A stretch of 64,000 bases of DNA, from assembly GCA_001797335.1 (NCBI GenBank), contig MGPE01000001.1:101775-165774 (forward strand). Direction: 5' to 3'. The position numbers and the translations under genes are program-made. This DNA comes from Deltaproteobacteria bacterium GWA2_38_16 (GTDB lineage Bacteria; Bdellovibrionota; JACOXK01; 2-02-FULL-40-11). Position 1 is the first letter of the stretch, and the number at the start of each line of letters is the position of its first letter. The notes under the pieces are model-generated. The model searched no databases. It had not been told where the DNA came from and worked only from the letters and a program-made list of their open reading frames with translations. Below, piece after piece: positions 42,314 to 51,163 of this stretch.

Positions 42314-42739
42314 ATGCCACATATGATGAGAAAACAATATTTTATTAAAGGGCCCATTCAAAGTCGGTATTTAATTTTAACCGTCTTTTCGATGATTGTT
42401 CCCACCCTTCTTGTATCCGGTTGTCTTTATTATCTCATCGCAACGCTCATGGCTCATGAATTAGCACTTCCAGAATCTATTTATGGCCATTTAATTCCTG
42501 TTTTAAAGAAAATTAATGTGTATCTGGCCATTGGTTTGCCTATTATTTTTGCAATTATCTTTTTTTATGCTGTTATTATTTCTCACAGGCTTGCCGGTCC
42601 TATTTTTCGGCTGGAAAAAGATTTGGATCGCATTATTGCAGGTGATCATTCTGTTCGAATTAAGTTTCGGACCAAAGATCGGCTGGACAATATTGCTGAT
42701 AAATTGAATCAAGTCTTAAATAGACTTCCTAAAACTTAA
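42314..42739 (+). CDS. Two-helix membrane protein with a terminal HAMP domain
   Basis: Protein of 141 residues. Two membrane segments (about 22-46 and 68-92) flank a short outer loop, followed by a HAMP domain about 90-141 (HRLAGPIFRLEKDLDRIIAGDHSVRIKFRTKDRLDNIADKLNQVL). It lacks any kinase, cyclase or chemoreceptor output module. HAMP-only proteins of this type are common in deltaproteobacteria and are thought to be partners of separate signalling proteins; the partner is unknown here. A GGGGGG stretch nine bases before the ATG serves as ribosome site. The stop overlaps the convergent HEAT gene by four bases. Confidence 0.88.
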   Translation: MPHMMRKQYFIKGPIQSRYLILTVFSMIVPTLLVSGCLYYLIATLMAHELALPESIYGHLIPVLKKINVYLAIGLPIIFAIIFFYAVIISHRLAGPIFRLEKDLDRIIAGDHSVRIKFRTKDRLDNIADKLNQVLNRLPKT

Positions 42740-44700
42740 TCTTCAGTAAGGATACCAAAAAGGGCAGAATTTTTTTCTTGAGAACACTCTTGAGCCAGAG
42801 GAATCAGTGCAAGTCCTCCCAGGGGATTTGTATAGCCAGAAGAGGAAGGATACAGTTCTTCTCCTTGTGCTTCAAAAAGGCCATTTTTTTGAATTAAACT
42901 TAAAAGGCCCGTTTTAAGTTCTTGTTTTACTGTATTTAATTTTTCTTTTTCTTCATCTGATAATTCTTCTTTTTCAAAGAGAAACTCTATTGCAGAAGTA
43001 GCATAGGGAACGGTTGAGAAAAAATAATAAGGAGCCAATGAATCTTCTCCCAAATGCGTGTCATCTCGTTTAATTTGGGCCATAAGCGAAGGGAGATATT
43101 TCTTATAATTTTCTAAAGCTTTTATTAAATAATTTTTATAGGTCGTTTTTTGTTCTGGATCTTTTTCATTTCGATATAAAGCTAGGTATATGGGTACGGC
43201 TCTGGCTGCACTGCCTCGAACGGTATTTTTAATAAAACCCCCTGCACTGTAAGCAATTTGAAAGGGATTATCGGGATCGGGAGATTGTTTTAAAATATTG
43301 AATCCTTTTTCTTCAGGATGAACCAAAAGAGAGGTGGCCAGGGCATAGCTTGTAAATAAACTTCCTCGATTGGGTGTAGAAATAGCTTCTTTTGAAATTT
43401 GAATATTGCGTTCTAAATGAAGATGGGTAGTGGTAAGCTCTTTTTTTAATTTTTCTCTTTGTGAATCGGTTAAAGAATCTTTTTTAAGAATTTCTTGAAG
43501 AAGAAGGGCATAAAATTGTTTTCCATACACAGCGGGGGAATCTACAGGGATGCCGGTAGCAGATAAAACATCCGAAGCAAATATGTGGAGTTTTGAAAAT
43601 GGAGACGAAGGAAGTTCGCACCGACTGGGATCTGATTCTTGGGTAAGATCATGGGCAATAAGAGTAGAAATGTCTTTTATTTCTTTGCAAAAAGGGGCCG
43701 CTTTCACCATAAATAATGCGCCCAAAGATTGCAGAGCAAATCCCCAGGAAGTTTCTGTGGAATGGGTTTCTGGGTTATTAAAATTTTCTTCAATCCACCT
43801 CTGAGAATTTTGAGCCAAAGAACAAAGCGTAGAACAAAGGTCAGGAAGTTCGGGTTTTAGAAACGCTTTTTTAAGTTCTGAATCTAAAACCTCTCGATCT
43901 TCTTTAGAAAGATGAGGCCTAATTTCTTCAAGCACTTTGGCTGCCCGAGTTCGGGTATTGGAATTATCAGGATATTTTAAAAGTTCTATAAGGTTTGGAA
44001 AAACGTTTTTATTTTTTTCTTTTAACGCAATTAAAATATGAGAAACGACCATTCGATTATTGCTATCTTCATCTTTTAGAGCCTCAACAAGGTCTGGTGC
44101 AATGATGGCAGCATAATCATTTGTTTTTTTAATAACTTGTAGAATATTCCATCGAACATGAGGATCTTCATCTTTTAGAGCTTTTGCGAGTTGGGGAAGG
44201 ACTTCATGGGCATCTGGCTCTGCCTGGGCTAAAATTTGAGCTGCTTTTAAACGAATATCCGTTTCGGAATGATTTAATAGTTTTGTAAAATTAGGGAGAG
44301 CAGGCTTAAGGTGATCTTTCATGTTTCGCAGGGCTCCAGAGGCAACAGAACGAACATAAATATCTTCATCTGCTAAGGTATCTACCAAAGCAGGAGCAGC
44401 ATCTTTGGCTTTTTCTCCCCATTGTTCTAAAATATTGCCTGTATTCCATCGCATAGATTGATTGGGATCTTTTAAATTTTTAATAAGCTCAGGCATCAGA
44501 TCTTCGATGGCAATTTCAAACTCCTGGGCTCTGCGGCTAATAGTTCTAGCAGCAGCAAGGCGAGTTTCAGGATCTGAACTTTTAAACTCCTCTACGACTT
44601 GTTCCACTGTCTTTTCTTGGAGTATGCCCTGCTGTGACCAAAATGAAAAAAGTAGCAGAGCACCTATAAAAACAACCCTTTTTTTCATTTCTTTTCCCAT
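42736..44700 (-). CDS. Exported HEAT-repeat protein
   Basis: Protein of 654 residues with a signal peptide (MKKRVVFIGALLLFSFWSQQ, from ATG 44688; ATG 44700 is also possible). Residues about 35-270 hold six to seven HEAT/PBS-lyase-type repeats with the pattern LxxALKDEDPxVRWxxxxxL (DPNQSMRWNTGNIL, DEDIYVRSVASGAL, SETDIRLKAAQIL, DEDPHVRWNILQVI, DEDSNNRMVVSHIL). The C-terminal 380 residues are helical, with cysteines in pairs (CSTLCSLAQ), and match no family I recognise; their length and helical content recall alpha/alpha-toroid enzymes. It is divergent from the cysteine-rich exported gene with only 19 bases between starts. Confidence 0.82.
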   Translation of the reverse strand: MGKEMKKRVVFIGALLLFSFWSQQGILQEKTVEQVVEEFKSSDPETRLAAARTISRRAQEFEIAIEDLMPELIKNLKDPNQSMRWNTGNILEQWGEKAKDAAPALVDTLADEDIYVRSVASGALRNMKDHLKPALPNFTKLLNHSETDIRLKAAQILAQAEPDAHEVLPQLAKALKDEDPHVRWNILQVIKKTNDYAAIIAPDLVEALKDEDSNNRMVVSHILIALKEKNKNVFPNLIELLKYPDNSNTRTRAAKVLEEIRPHLSKEDREVLDSELKKAFLKPELPDLCSTLCSLAQNSQRWIEENFNNPETHSTETSWGFALQSLGALFMVKAAPFCKEIKDISTLIAHDLTQESDPSRCELPSSPFSKLHIFASDVLSATGIPVDSPAVYGKQFYALLLQEILKKDSLTDSQREKLKKELTTTHLHLERNIQISKEAISTPNRGSLFTSYALATSLLVHPEEKGFNILKQSPDPDNPFQIAYSAGGFIKNTVRGSAARAVPIYLALYRNEKDPEQKTTYKNYLIKALENYKKYLPSLMAQIKRDDTHLGEDSLAPYYFFSTVPYATSAIEFLFEKEELSDEEKEKLNTVKQELKTGLLSLIQKNGLFEAQGEELYPSSSGYTNPLGGLALIPLAQECSQEKNSALFGILTED

Positions 44701-44719
44701 TACTCTCTTATCGGAAGAA

Positions 44720-46075
44720 ATGAAAAAAAATTTACTTTATAAAAATCGTCAAAATGCCGATAAACGTATTGTGAAACAATACTTTAAAATATCACTCTTG
44801 GTGATCGCTTTTCTGATGGGCATACCATATCTGTGGGCAGAAATTTATACTCCCAAAGACATTCCGGGCTGTTATATGGAAGGAAGCAGTTTAGATCAAT
44901 CCCTCCTAGATGAGATGATCTGGCAATTTTCTCTTGAATTTCAAAAGCCACCTCATGAAAGAAATCATGAGAGATTAAAGGAGTTTTTGGAAAGTAAATT
45001 GGGGCTAGCGGAATCAAGAACACTTCAAGCACTCATCATGAGAACTTGGGGGCCGCGAGGGGGGTTGGTATCATTTTTGAATATTGCCCCTAATCTAGAG
45101 CACTTGAATCGAGAAAACCAATTAAGGAGATTAAAGGAAGCCTGTGATAAAATAAAAATGTTGTCGCAAGATCGCACCAATGCCATCCAAAATATTACCT
45201 ATCTCTTAGACCTCGATGGAAAATGGAATCCTCTTCAATTTGAATATACTTTAAATGCGCTCAAGGATATTCGTGCTTCTTTGCCAGTACCTGAAAGTTC
45301 TTTTTTGGTATGTAGTGATAATCTATTACAGATGGATGATTATGCATACAAATGGGCACGGGAAATGAAAGACGCCCTCCAGAAAATTCAATTAGCACTT
45401 CCAGAGAGAGGACAAACCTGTTGTGTTTGCCAAACAGATATTAGTCCTGAATGGCAAAAACCATTTTTTAGAAAAGGATGTAGAGATTGGCTAAGCCATC
45501 AAGAGGGGTGTGCGTTTGAAGAGGTGAGAGAGGAAATTCCTGTTTATATGACGGATAAAGATGCCATTCAGCTTCCTCATATATGCGATAGCGGTACGCT
45601 CAAGCTTGGTTATGTTGGTCATTGGCATGGAGGTTTAACGAATTTTTTTGTAAAAAATGCGCTTGTTCCTACCGCACGATTACATAATGTAACTATTCAG
45701 TACGACAATACAGCCTGTGAAGCCTTGAAATCTCCCCATGGTGTTCAAGACGAACTTTCACATGTAATACTTCCCAAAAATGTCGATATCTCCATAACGG
45801 GCAATCAATGTATTAGCTGGGGAGCTTGGGAGTACTATTTAGGAAAGGGCCCAAATGTTTCATGCAAGGTCGGAACCCAGTGTTCCGCGCCAGAATTTCC
45901 TTCGTGTGCACCTCATCTTAATCAAATGTGTTTGGATGAAGGAGCTATCGTGACATGCCTTAATGAACAAAACCAAAGAACCCCTCTTACCTGTTGTGAG
46001 CGTCGATTTCGAAGTCTAAGCGGTATTGGTGAATCCAGAGAATGGGTTTTTATTCCTGGAGCGGGTTGTCGATAA
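44720..46075 (+). CDS. Cysteine-rich exported protein of unknown function
   Basis: Protein of 451 residues from ATG 44720 (GGAAG just upstream); the frame stays open far upstream, but that part is the antisense of the HEAT gene. Hydrophobic signal about 20-40 (YFKISLLVIAFLMGIPYLWA-E). The mature part has about 20 cysteines, clustered in TCCVCQTDIS, FFRKGCRDW, KVGTQCSAPEFPSCAPHLNQ and TCCERR, suggesting several disulfides or metal sites. IPGCYMEGS starts the mature chain. No catalytic signature or family recognised. Its start lies 19 bases from the divergent HEAT gene, so the two are probably co-regulated. Confidence 0.72.
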   Translation: MKKNLLYKNRQNADKRIVKQYFKISLLVIAFLMGIPYLWAEIYTPKDIPGCYMEGSSLDQSLLDEMIWQFSLEFQKPPHERNHERLKEFLESKLGLAESRTLQALIMRTWGPRGGLVSFLNIAPNLEHLNRENQLRRLKEACDKIKMLSQDRTNAIQNITYLLDLDGKWNPLQFEYTLNALKDIRASLPVPESSFLVCSDNLLQMDDYAYKWAREMKDALQKIQLALPERGQTCCVCQTDISPEWQKPFFRKGCRDWLSHQEGCAFEEVREEIPVYMTDKDAIQLPHICDSGTLKLGYVGHWHGGLTNFFVKNALVPTARLHNVTIQYDNTACEALKSPHGVQDELSHVILPKNVDISITGNQCISWGAWEYYLGKGPNVSCKVGTQCSAPEFPSCAPHLNQMCLDEGAIVTCLNEQNQRTPLTCCERRFRSLSGIGESREWVFIPGAGCR

Positions 46076-46080
46076 AGATT

Positions 46081-46653
46081 CTATTTCCCAGTTACAATAG
46101 AAATAACTTTAGAATGCCAGGTTTTGCCTTTGAGAGTGTGTAAGGTAGATACGCCTTTTAAATAATTTCCTTCGTTAAGTTCATACACATTCCAAAGATA
46201 AGGAGTGCATATAATGACTCCATGGGTGGGAGGGCGGCCAGAGACGTTAATCGTATCAGGAAGTTTAGTATCCATGGGAAGTTTTTTGTAATCCAACCAA
46301 TAAGCGGTTCTTACTTCAGCTCTCATTTTTAGCCATATCTCCTGTAGTAAGGGATGATTTTTATGGATGAGAGTGGTTTTAGATTCCCATCTAAACTGAA
46401 TTTGGCGAAATTCATCTAAATAGCATCCTGAAAGAATAGGATTTTTTTTGAGATGCTGCCATTTAGCAGATTTTGTATGAGTATTTATGGCCAAAGCCTT
46501 GAGTTCGGCAATGTAATGAACATGAACCGTTCTTAGTTGTGGGTGATTTTTCAAATCGACAGTTCCCACCTGGCAATAAGCCGGATGTTCTTCATCCGAA
46601 AATGCTTTGGCAATGAGATTAAAACAAAAATCTGGGGAAAGGAAATTAGACAT
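46081..46653 (-). CDS. Pyridoxamine-5'-phosphate-oxidase-like FMN-binding protein
   Basis: Split-barrel flavoprotein of 190 residues, of the Alr4036/PNPOx-like group. PQLRTVHVHYIAELKALAINTHTKSAKWQHLKKNP is the FMN-phosphate-binding stretch. CYLDEFRQIQFRWES and a C-terminal WNVYELNEGNYLKGVSTLH follow. It lacks the C-terminal RLSDR-type substrate motif of true PdxH, so the substrate is uncertain. The start overlaps the end of tatD by eight bases, placing both on one transcript. Confidence 0.85.
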   Translation of the reverse strand: MSNFLSPDFCFNLIAKAFSDEEHPAYCQVGTVDLKNHPQLRTVHVHYIAELKALAINTHTKSAKWQHLKKNPILSGCYLDEFRQIQFRWESKTTLIHKNHPLLQEIWLKMRAEVRTAYWLDYKKLPMDTKLPDTINVSGRPPTHGVIICTPYLWNVYELNEGNYLKGVSTLHTLKGKTWHSKVISIVTGK

Positions 46654-47419
46654 ATGAAGACAGTAATCCGAATAATTTTTTTGTATTTTGAGTTGTGACT
46701 TTGGCGACTTCTTCTAAGGGAATATGTTTAAGTTCCGCAATTTTTTTAGCTGTTTGTACCACAAAGGCAGGTTCATTGCGTTTCCCTCGGTTAGGCTCAG
46801 GAGCTAAAAAAGGGGCATCCGTTTCAATGAGCATTTTTTCTAAAGGGAGTTCTTTTACTACTTCTTGAAGTACAGTGGATTTTTTAAAAGTGACAATCCC
46901 AGAAATAGAAATATAAAATCCCATGTCTAATGCCTTTTTAGCTTCCGCTAAAGATCCTGTAAAACAATGAAATACCCCTTTAAAATATTGGGACCTATTT
47001 AAAATATCAATGATATTTTGAAACGCTTCTCTGCAATGAATACTGATGGGCAGGTTGAGCTCTTTGGCTAGACAAACTTGTTCTTCAAATCTTTGTTTTT
47101 GAATATCGGGGGTTGAGTGCTTATAAAAATAATCAAGGCCAATCTCTCCAATAGCCACGACTTTAGGCTTTCTGGCTAATTCTTTTAAAATATCTAAATA
47201 ATGATCGGGAGTATCTTTGCCATCATGGGGGTGGATGCCAATAGCTGCAAAAATATGAGGATATTGAGAAGCCAGGGCTACTGTTTTTTTAGAATGTTCT
47301 ACAGAAGTTCCGATGTTTAAAATGGCTTCAACCTGAGCAGACTTAGCCCTTTCTAACACCTGAGGAAAATCAGCTGCATATTCATCAAACTCTAAATGAG
47401 CATGGCTATCAATAAACAT
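46646..47419 (-). CDS. tatD: TatD-family metal-dependent DNase
   Basis: TIM-barrel metallo-hydrolase of 257 residues. FIDSHAHLEFDEY, IGIHPHDG, AIGEIGLDYFYK, LPISIHCREAF, GVFHCFTGS and IETDAPFLAPEPNRGKRNEP carry all metal ligands. tatD usually follows metG; here the two are separated by an oppositely oriented small pair (47474-48156). It has its own promoter with no leader. Confidence 0.96.
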   Translation of the reverse strand: MFIDSHAHLEFDEYAADFPQVLERAKSAQVEAILNIGTSVEHSKKTVALASQYPHIFAAIGIHPHDGKDTPDHYLDILKELARKPKVVAIGEIGLDYFYKHSTPDIQKQRFEEQVCLAKELNLPISIHCREAFQNIIDILNRSQYFKGVFHCFTGSLAEAKKALDMGFYISISGIVTFKKSTVLQEVVKELPLEKMLIETDAPFLAPEPNRGKRNEPAFVVQTAKKIAELKHIPLEEVAKVTTQNTKKLFGLLSSYV

Positions 47420-47426
47420 AGGGGGC

Positions 47427-47455
47427 TTTATAACTCATTTCCCAATTGTCTTCAA
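47427..47455 (-). promoter_or_regulatory. Promoter of tatD, predicted leaderless
   Basis: Minus strand TTGAAG (47455-47450), a 17-base spacer, TATAAA (47432-47427); predicted start about 47420, ATG 47419. Confidence 0.6.
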
Positions 47456-47457
47456 TG

Positions 47458-47466
47458 TGCTATAAT
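47458..47466 (+). promoter_or_regulatory. Extended -10 promoter of the small nucleotidyltransferase operon, leaderless
   Basis: TGC (47458-47460) then TATAAT (47461-47466), seven bases before ATG 47474. No ribosome site. It overlaps the divergent tatD promoter region. Confidence 0.6.
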
Positions 47467-47473
47467 TACCCTC

Positions 47474-47650
47474 ATGAAACAGCATCATCTTACTCAAAAA
47501 ATGGCACTGACTCGGTTAAAACAATGGGAAGCCATTACAAATCTTTGTCTTCAAATGAAAGCTTTAATCTATAAGGATAAAAAATTAAATAACCTTGATT
47601 TGCTCCAAAAAGTTCTATCCACTTTAACCAAAGAAAAAACACTCAAGTGA
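47474..47650 (+). CDS. Small helical protein paired with a nucleotidyltransferase (possible antitoxin)
   Basis: Fifty-eight residues, basic and helical: MKQHHLTQKMALTRLKQWEA, TNLCLQMKALIYKDKKLNNLDLLQKVLSTL. ATG 47474 is chosen because a perfect extended -10 box ends seven bases before it; a longer frame from 47396 would run into the divergent tatD start. It overlaps the next gene by four bases (GTGA). Small helical protein followed by an AbiEii-like nucleotidyltransferase is a recurrent two-gene layout in bacteria, which suggests a toxin-antitoxin-like pair. No family recognised. Confidence 0.65.
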   Translation: MKQHHLTQKMALTRLKQWEAITNLCLQMKALIYKDKKLNNLDLLQKVLSTLTKEKTLK

Positions 47651-48156
47651 AGCACCTTCCCCCAGAGTCCTTTGTAGATGATTTACTGACGGTTTGTTCA
47701 GCTTTAAATCAATTAGAGATTCCTTATATGATTATTGGAGGTATAGCGGTTGCTCTTTGGGCAAACCCTCGTGCGACCATTGATTTAGATTTTGTTATTG
47801 CGCTTCATTTTTTTGAATTGAAAAAAATAAAAATCATTCGTTTTTCTCTGTGTAAAGACACGCATGATCTTTTGACCATTGATCTTATTCTCGCAATAGA
47901 TAGTTTTTTAAAAGCAGCGCTTGATCGACGTGTATCGTTTACCCTTTCAAATCAAAAGCTTTATGCAATAACTCCAGAAGACTTAATTTTATTGAAACTT
48001 AGCAGTGCTCGTCCTCAAGATATTGTTGATGTTACAAATGTTATCGCTGCTCAAAAAGGATTAGATCTTCCTTATCTGACAAAGTGGGCGAAGCAACTTA
48101 AACTTACGAGTCAACTTAAAAAACTTCTAAAACCAAACGCCTCAAAACTCTCTTAG
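47647..48156 (+). CDS. AbiEii/DUF6036-like nucleotidyltransferase, shortened
   Basis: Protein of 169 residues with a GTG start. ALNQLEIPYMIIGGIAVALWANPRATIDLDFVI has the GG, R-x-T-x-D and D-L-D elements of the nucleotidyltransferase fold, and KLYAITPEDLILLKLSSARPQDIVDV is the typical downstream block with the K-L...R-x-x-D-x-x-D pattern. The stretch between them (HFFELKKIKIIRF) is shorter than in relatives, so an internal deletion is possible and activity is uncertain. Translationally coupled to the preceding small gene. The pair lies between metG and tatD in the opposite orientation, like an insertion. Confidence 0.75.
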   Translation: MKHLPPESFVDDLLTVCSALNQLEIPYMIIGGIAVALWANPRATIDLDFVIALHFFELKKIKIIRFSLCKDTHDLLTIDLILAIDSFLKAALDRRVSFTLSNQKLYAITPEDLILLKLSSARPQDIVDVTNVIAAQKGLDLPYLTKWAKQLKLTSQLKKLLKPNASKLS

Positions 48157-48166
48157 AATCCTTAGC

Positions 48167-49720
48167 TTAAGAAGTTTGGATGCGGGGGAAGAGAGGGGGA
48201 ATAATGTGTGTGAGCTGCCCTTCTTGAATGTGTCCCCACGTTGAACTTTCTAGAAGAGTGTGTTCTTCGATTTTATCTTGAATCCCCAATGCCGACCAAA
48301 TCTTTTGACTGCTTTCGGGCATAAAAGCATAGGTTAAAAGAGCAGAGATTCTTAAAACTTCTAAACACAGATACAGTGTTTTTTCGAGTTCTTGAGTTTT
48401 TCCTTCTTTGGCCAGTTTCCACGGAGCCATGGTTTCCAAATAACGATTGGTAGCGCCAATCAATGTCCAAATTGCAATCAATGCTTTTGAAAAAGAAATT
48501 GCCTGAAGATGATCTTTGGTTTCTTGAACTACTTTTTGAGAAAGATTTATGAGTAGTTGATCTTGAGAGGTTAGGTTTTTAGGTTTTTGGGGAACTACAC
48601 CTTTACAATATTTTTGAACCATCGTTAAGGTTCTGGAGAGTAAATTTCCATAGTCATTGGCCAAGTCACTGTTTACTCGGTGAATGAAGGCTTCCCTGGA
48701 ATATTCTCCATCGAGTCCAAAAGGAATTTCTCGAAATAAAAAGTAACGCAACGGATCTAATCCAAACTCTTGGGTTACAGCATAAGGATCAATGGCATTG
48801 CCTTTTGATTTTGAAATTTTTTCTCCACTTTTTCCTGTAATCCACCCGTGGGCAAAGATTTTTTTAGGAAGAGGCAGCCCTATAGACAGGAGCATGGTAG
48901 GCCAATAGACTGCATGAAAACGCAAAATATCTTTTCCAATGAGATGAATGGCTGTGGACCAGTAATGGTTAAATTGAGAAGAATTTTCTAGATAGCCAAT
49001 GCCACTTAAATAGTTAATGAGCGCATCAAACCAAACATATAAGATGTGTTTTTTATTGGTTTTTTCTATTTCTGGGACCGGTATTCCCCAAGAAATTGTG
49101 GTGCGGCTAATACTTAAATCTCGAAGGCCAGTTTTAATAAAACTCACAACTTCATTTCTTCTGGATTCGGGCTGAATGAAATCAGGATTTTTTTCAATAT
49201 GCGCTAATAACTCTTTTTCATATTTTGACATCCTAAAAAAATAACTTTCTTCTTTAAGTTTTTCGACTTTTCTTGAGCATGTGGGGCAATTACCATCGGT
49301 AATTTGGGTTTCTGTCCAGAAGGCTTCGCAGGGGATACAATACCAATCTTCATATTGGCCTAAATAAATATCCCCTTTTTTAATTACTTTTTGAATAATG
49401 TCTAAAACAACTTTTTTATGACGATCTTCTGTGGTTCGAATAAAATCATCGTTTGAAATTTGAAGATGCTTCCAAAGCTTTCGATAGTTTTCCACTACCC
49501 GGTCGGCTAATTCTAAAGGAGTAGTTTTATTTTTTTCAGCTGCTTTTTCAGTTTTTTGACCATGCTCATCCGTGCCGGTAAGGAAAAAAACATCGTATCC
49601 ATCTAATCGATGAAATCTGGCTAAAATATCTGCTGCCAGAGTGGTGTAGGCATTCCCAATATGGGGGACATCATTGACATAATAAATGGGGGTAGTGATG
49701 TAGTAAGGTTTTTTATTCAT
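48167..49720 (-). CDS. metG: Methionyl-tRNA synthetase
   Basis: Class Ia synthetase of 517 residues. HIGN at 20-23, TGTDEHGQKTEKAA, a zinc knob with the cysteines of YCIPCEAFW and GNCPTCSRK, YVWFDALINY, IGKDILRFHAVYWP and KISKSKGN. The anticodon-binding helices follow (WTLIGATNRYLETMAPWKLAK). It ends after about 515 residues without the C-terminal tRNA-binding EMAP domain of longer forms. The start overlaps the end of holB by eight bases; order nrdJ-tmk-holB-metG. Confidence 0.97.
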   Translation of the reverse strand: MNKKPYYITTPIYYVNDVPHIGNAYTTLAADILARFHRLDGYDVFFLTGTDEHGQKTEKAAEKNKTTPLELADRVVENYRKLWKHLQISNDDFIRTTEDRHKKVVLDIIQKVIKKGDIYLGQYEDWYCIPCEAFWTETQITDGNCPTCSRKVEKLKEESYFFRMSKYEKELLAHIEKNPDFIQPESRRNEVVSFIKTGLRDLSISRTTISWGIPVPEIEKTNKKHILYVWFDALINYLSGIGYLENSSQFNHYWSTAIHLIGKDILRFHAVYWPTMLLSIGLPLPKKIFAHGWITGKSGEKISKSKGNAIDPYAVTQEFGLDPLRYFLFREIPFGLDGEYSREAFIHRVNSDLANDYGNLLSRTLTMVQKYCKGVVPQKPKNLTSQDQLLINLSQKVVQETKDHLQAISFSKALIAIWTLIGATNRYLETMAPWKLAKEGKTQELEKTLYLCLEVLRISALLTYAFMPESSQKIWSALGIQDKIEEHTLLESSTWGHIQEGQLTHIIPPLFPRIQTS

Positions 49721-50549
49721 TGGGCCCGGTGAGTTGGGATAACCGCAAGAGTAAAGTTTCAGAAAGGAGTTCTCTGTTCACTTGAAAGGAGAGATTTTTT
49801 TTGGCTTCTAGGATGATGTGTAATTTGTCATAAATAGCTTGGGAAGTGAGCTGATGACACATGTTTTTTGCCAGAGTTTCTTTTTCTTTTAAAGGAGAGG
49901 AAATAGGGGTTAATCCTTGTTTAAAACACAAAAGGTCATGGTACCAAGTTAAAAAAACTTCCAAACAGTTTTTAAGGGTTGCCTCATCTTTAGAGATTTT
50001 TTTAGCCAATTCAAAACGGCCTTCGGCATTTTGAGGAAGAGACAGAAGGTCATTTAAAAACTCTATAGGAGGAAATGTTATTTGAGAAGCGCATGTGAGT
50101 CGAATAATATGACATCGAGAGATAATCGTTGGCAGTAAATTTTCTATATAAGGCGTAAGAAGAATAAATACGGAATGTTTGGGAGGTTCTTCTAAGATTT
50201 TAAGAAGGGAGTTACTAGAGGCAGGATTTAAATGATGGGCGCCATTAATAATGGCAACTTTCCATTTTCCCTCGTAAGGTCTTAAATGAAGTTCACGCTG
50301 AAGCTCTCTTAAGGTATCAATCTTAATGGTTTCATCATTGCTTTCAATCCATTTAACATCGGGATGAACAAGGCGATCTATTTTTTTACAAGAAAGACAA
50401 GTACACATGGATCCCTCGGTCAAGCCGAGGGATGACAGGCAATTTAATTTTTTGGCAAATAAAAGAGCCTCTTCTTTAAGAGAGAGACTATCCGTTCCTG
50501 TAAAAATATAAGCAGAGTGTACTCGTTGAATGTTAAGTAGTGGGTTCAT
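49713..50549 (-). CDS. holB: DNA polymerase III delta-prime subunit
   Basis: Clamp-loader AAA+ subunit of 278 residues. The degenerate nucleotide site (FTGTDSLSLKEE) and absent Walker B catalysis fit delta-prime. The zinc module has C37, C49, C51 and C54; then VKWIESNDETIKIDTLRELQ, KVAIINGAHHLNPASSNSLLKILEEPP, and SRCHIIRL (SRC motif). Odd feature: residues 38-47 (LSSLGLTEGS), inside the zinc loop, are encoded by a type B palindromic repeat. It overlaps tmk by four bases and metG by eight. Confidence 0.94.
   Translation of the reverse strand: MNPLLNIQRVHSAYIFTGTDSLSLKEEALLFAKKLNCLSSLGLTEGSMCTCLSCKKIDRLVHPDVKWIESNDETIKIDTLRELQRELHLRPYEGKWKVAIINGAHHLNPASSNSLLKILEEPPKHSVFILLTPYIENLLPTIISRCHIIRLTCASQITFPPIEFLNDLLSLPQNAEGRFELAKKISKDEATLKNCLEVFLTWYHDLLCFKQGLTPISSPLKEKETLAKNMCHQLTSQAIYDKLHIILEAKKNLSFQVNRELLSETLLLRLSQLTGPNE
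50410..50438 (+). repeat. Palindromic repeat type B, copy 3, inside holB
   Basis: GATCCCTCGGTCAAGCCGAG then GGATGACAG, arms CCCTCGG / CCGAGGG. Read on the minus strand it encodes LSSLGLTEGS of HolB, between the first and second zinc-site cysteines. Confidence 0.85.
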
Positions 50550-51163
50550 ATTTTTTTAAATACAAGTTTTAAAATCTGTTCATGAATTTCTTTTTTGGAT
50601 CCCAAGGCATTGACAATTTTTACTCTGCGCGGTTCTGATTTAGCAAGCTTTAAATATCCTTTACGAATAGCGTCATGAAAAGATTTTTTTTCTTTTTCAA
50701 TTCGATCAAAACGATGTCTGCTCTCTTTGACTCTTTTTAAGCCATCTTTAGGAGGGCAATCTAAAATAATGGTTAAGTCGGGTTTTAAATCGCTAGTGGC
50801 AATGGCATTTAACTTAGAGACTAAATTTGAGGAAAGTTTTCGGGCATATCCTTGATACACGGTCGAAGCATCAGCATAGCGGTCAGAAATAACGACAATA
50901 TTTTTTTTTAAAGCAGCAAGGATTTTTTCTTGAACATGCTGAGAGCGGCCAGCTTCATAGAGCAAAAGTTCTGTGAGAGGAACCATTTTTTTATTTTTTG
51001 GATCTAAAAGAATATGCCGGATTTGATCCCCTATGGTTGTTCCCCCAGGCTCTCGGGTAATCAAGACATGATGGTCCTTTTTCTGAAGCACTTTTTTAAG
51101 AAGGTTAATTTGAGTGGTTTTTCCACTCCCCTCCCCTCCTTCGAAAGTAATAAATAAGCTCAT
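50546..51163 (-). CDS. tmk: Thymidylate kinase
   Basis: Phosphorylates dTMP to dTDP; 205 residues from ATG 51163. The ATG overlaps the stop of nrdJ and starts [18 protein letters not shown] with the P-loop. [19 protein letters not shown] (DR/E-x-GG lid-side motif), [28 protein letters not shown] and [16 protein letters not shown] follow. Longer frames upstream would run into nrdJ and lack a reason to be used. Together with nrdJ it serves DNA precursor supply. Confidence 0.96.
   Translation of the reverse strand: MSLFITFEGGEGSGKTTQINLLKKVLQKKDHHVLITREPGGTTIGDQIRHILLDPKNKKMVPLTELLLYEAGRSQHVQEKILAALKKNIVVISDRYADASTVYQGYARKLSSNLVSKLNAIATSDLKPDLTIILDCPPKDGLKRVKESRHRFDRIEKEKKSFHDAIRKGYLKLAKSEPRRVKIVNALGSKKEIHEQILKLVFKKI

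Noticed and set aside
42314-42739. Chemoreceptor or histidine kinase
   Set aside because: The protein ends right after the HAMP domain and no output module follows in any frame.
44462-44719. Upstream extension of the cysteine-rich protein's frame
   Set aside because: It is the antisense of the HEAT-repeat gene; the signal peptide starts after ATG 44720.
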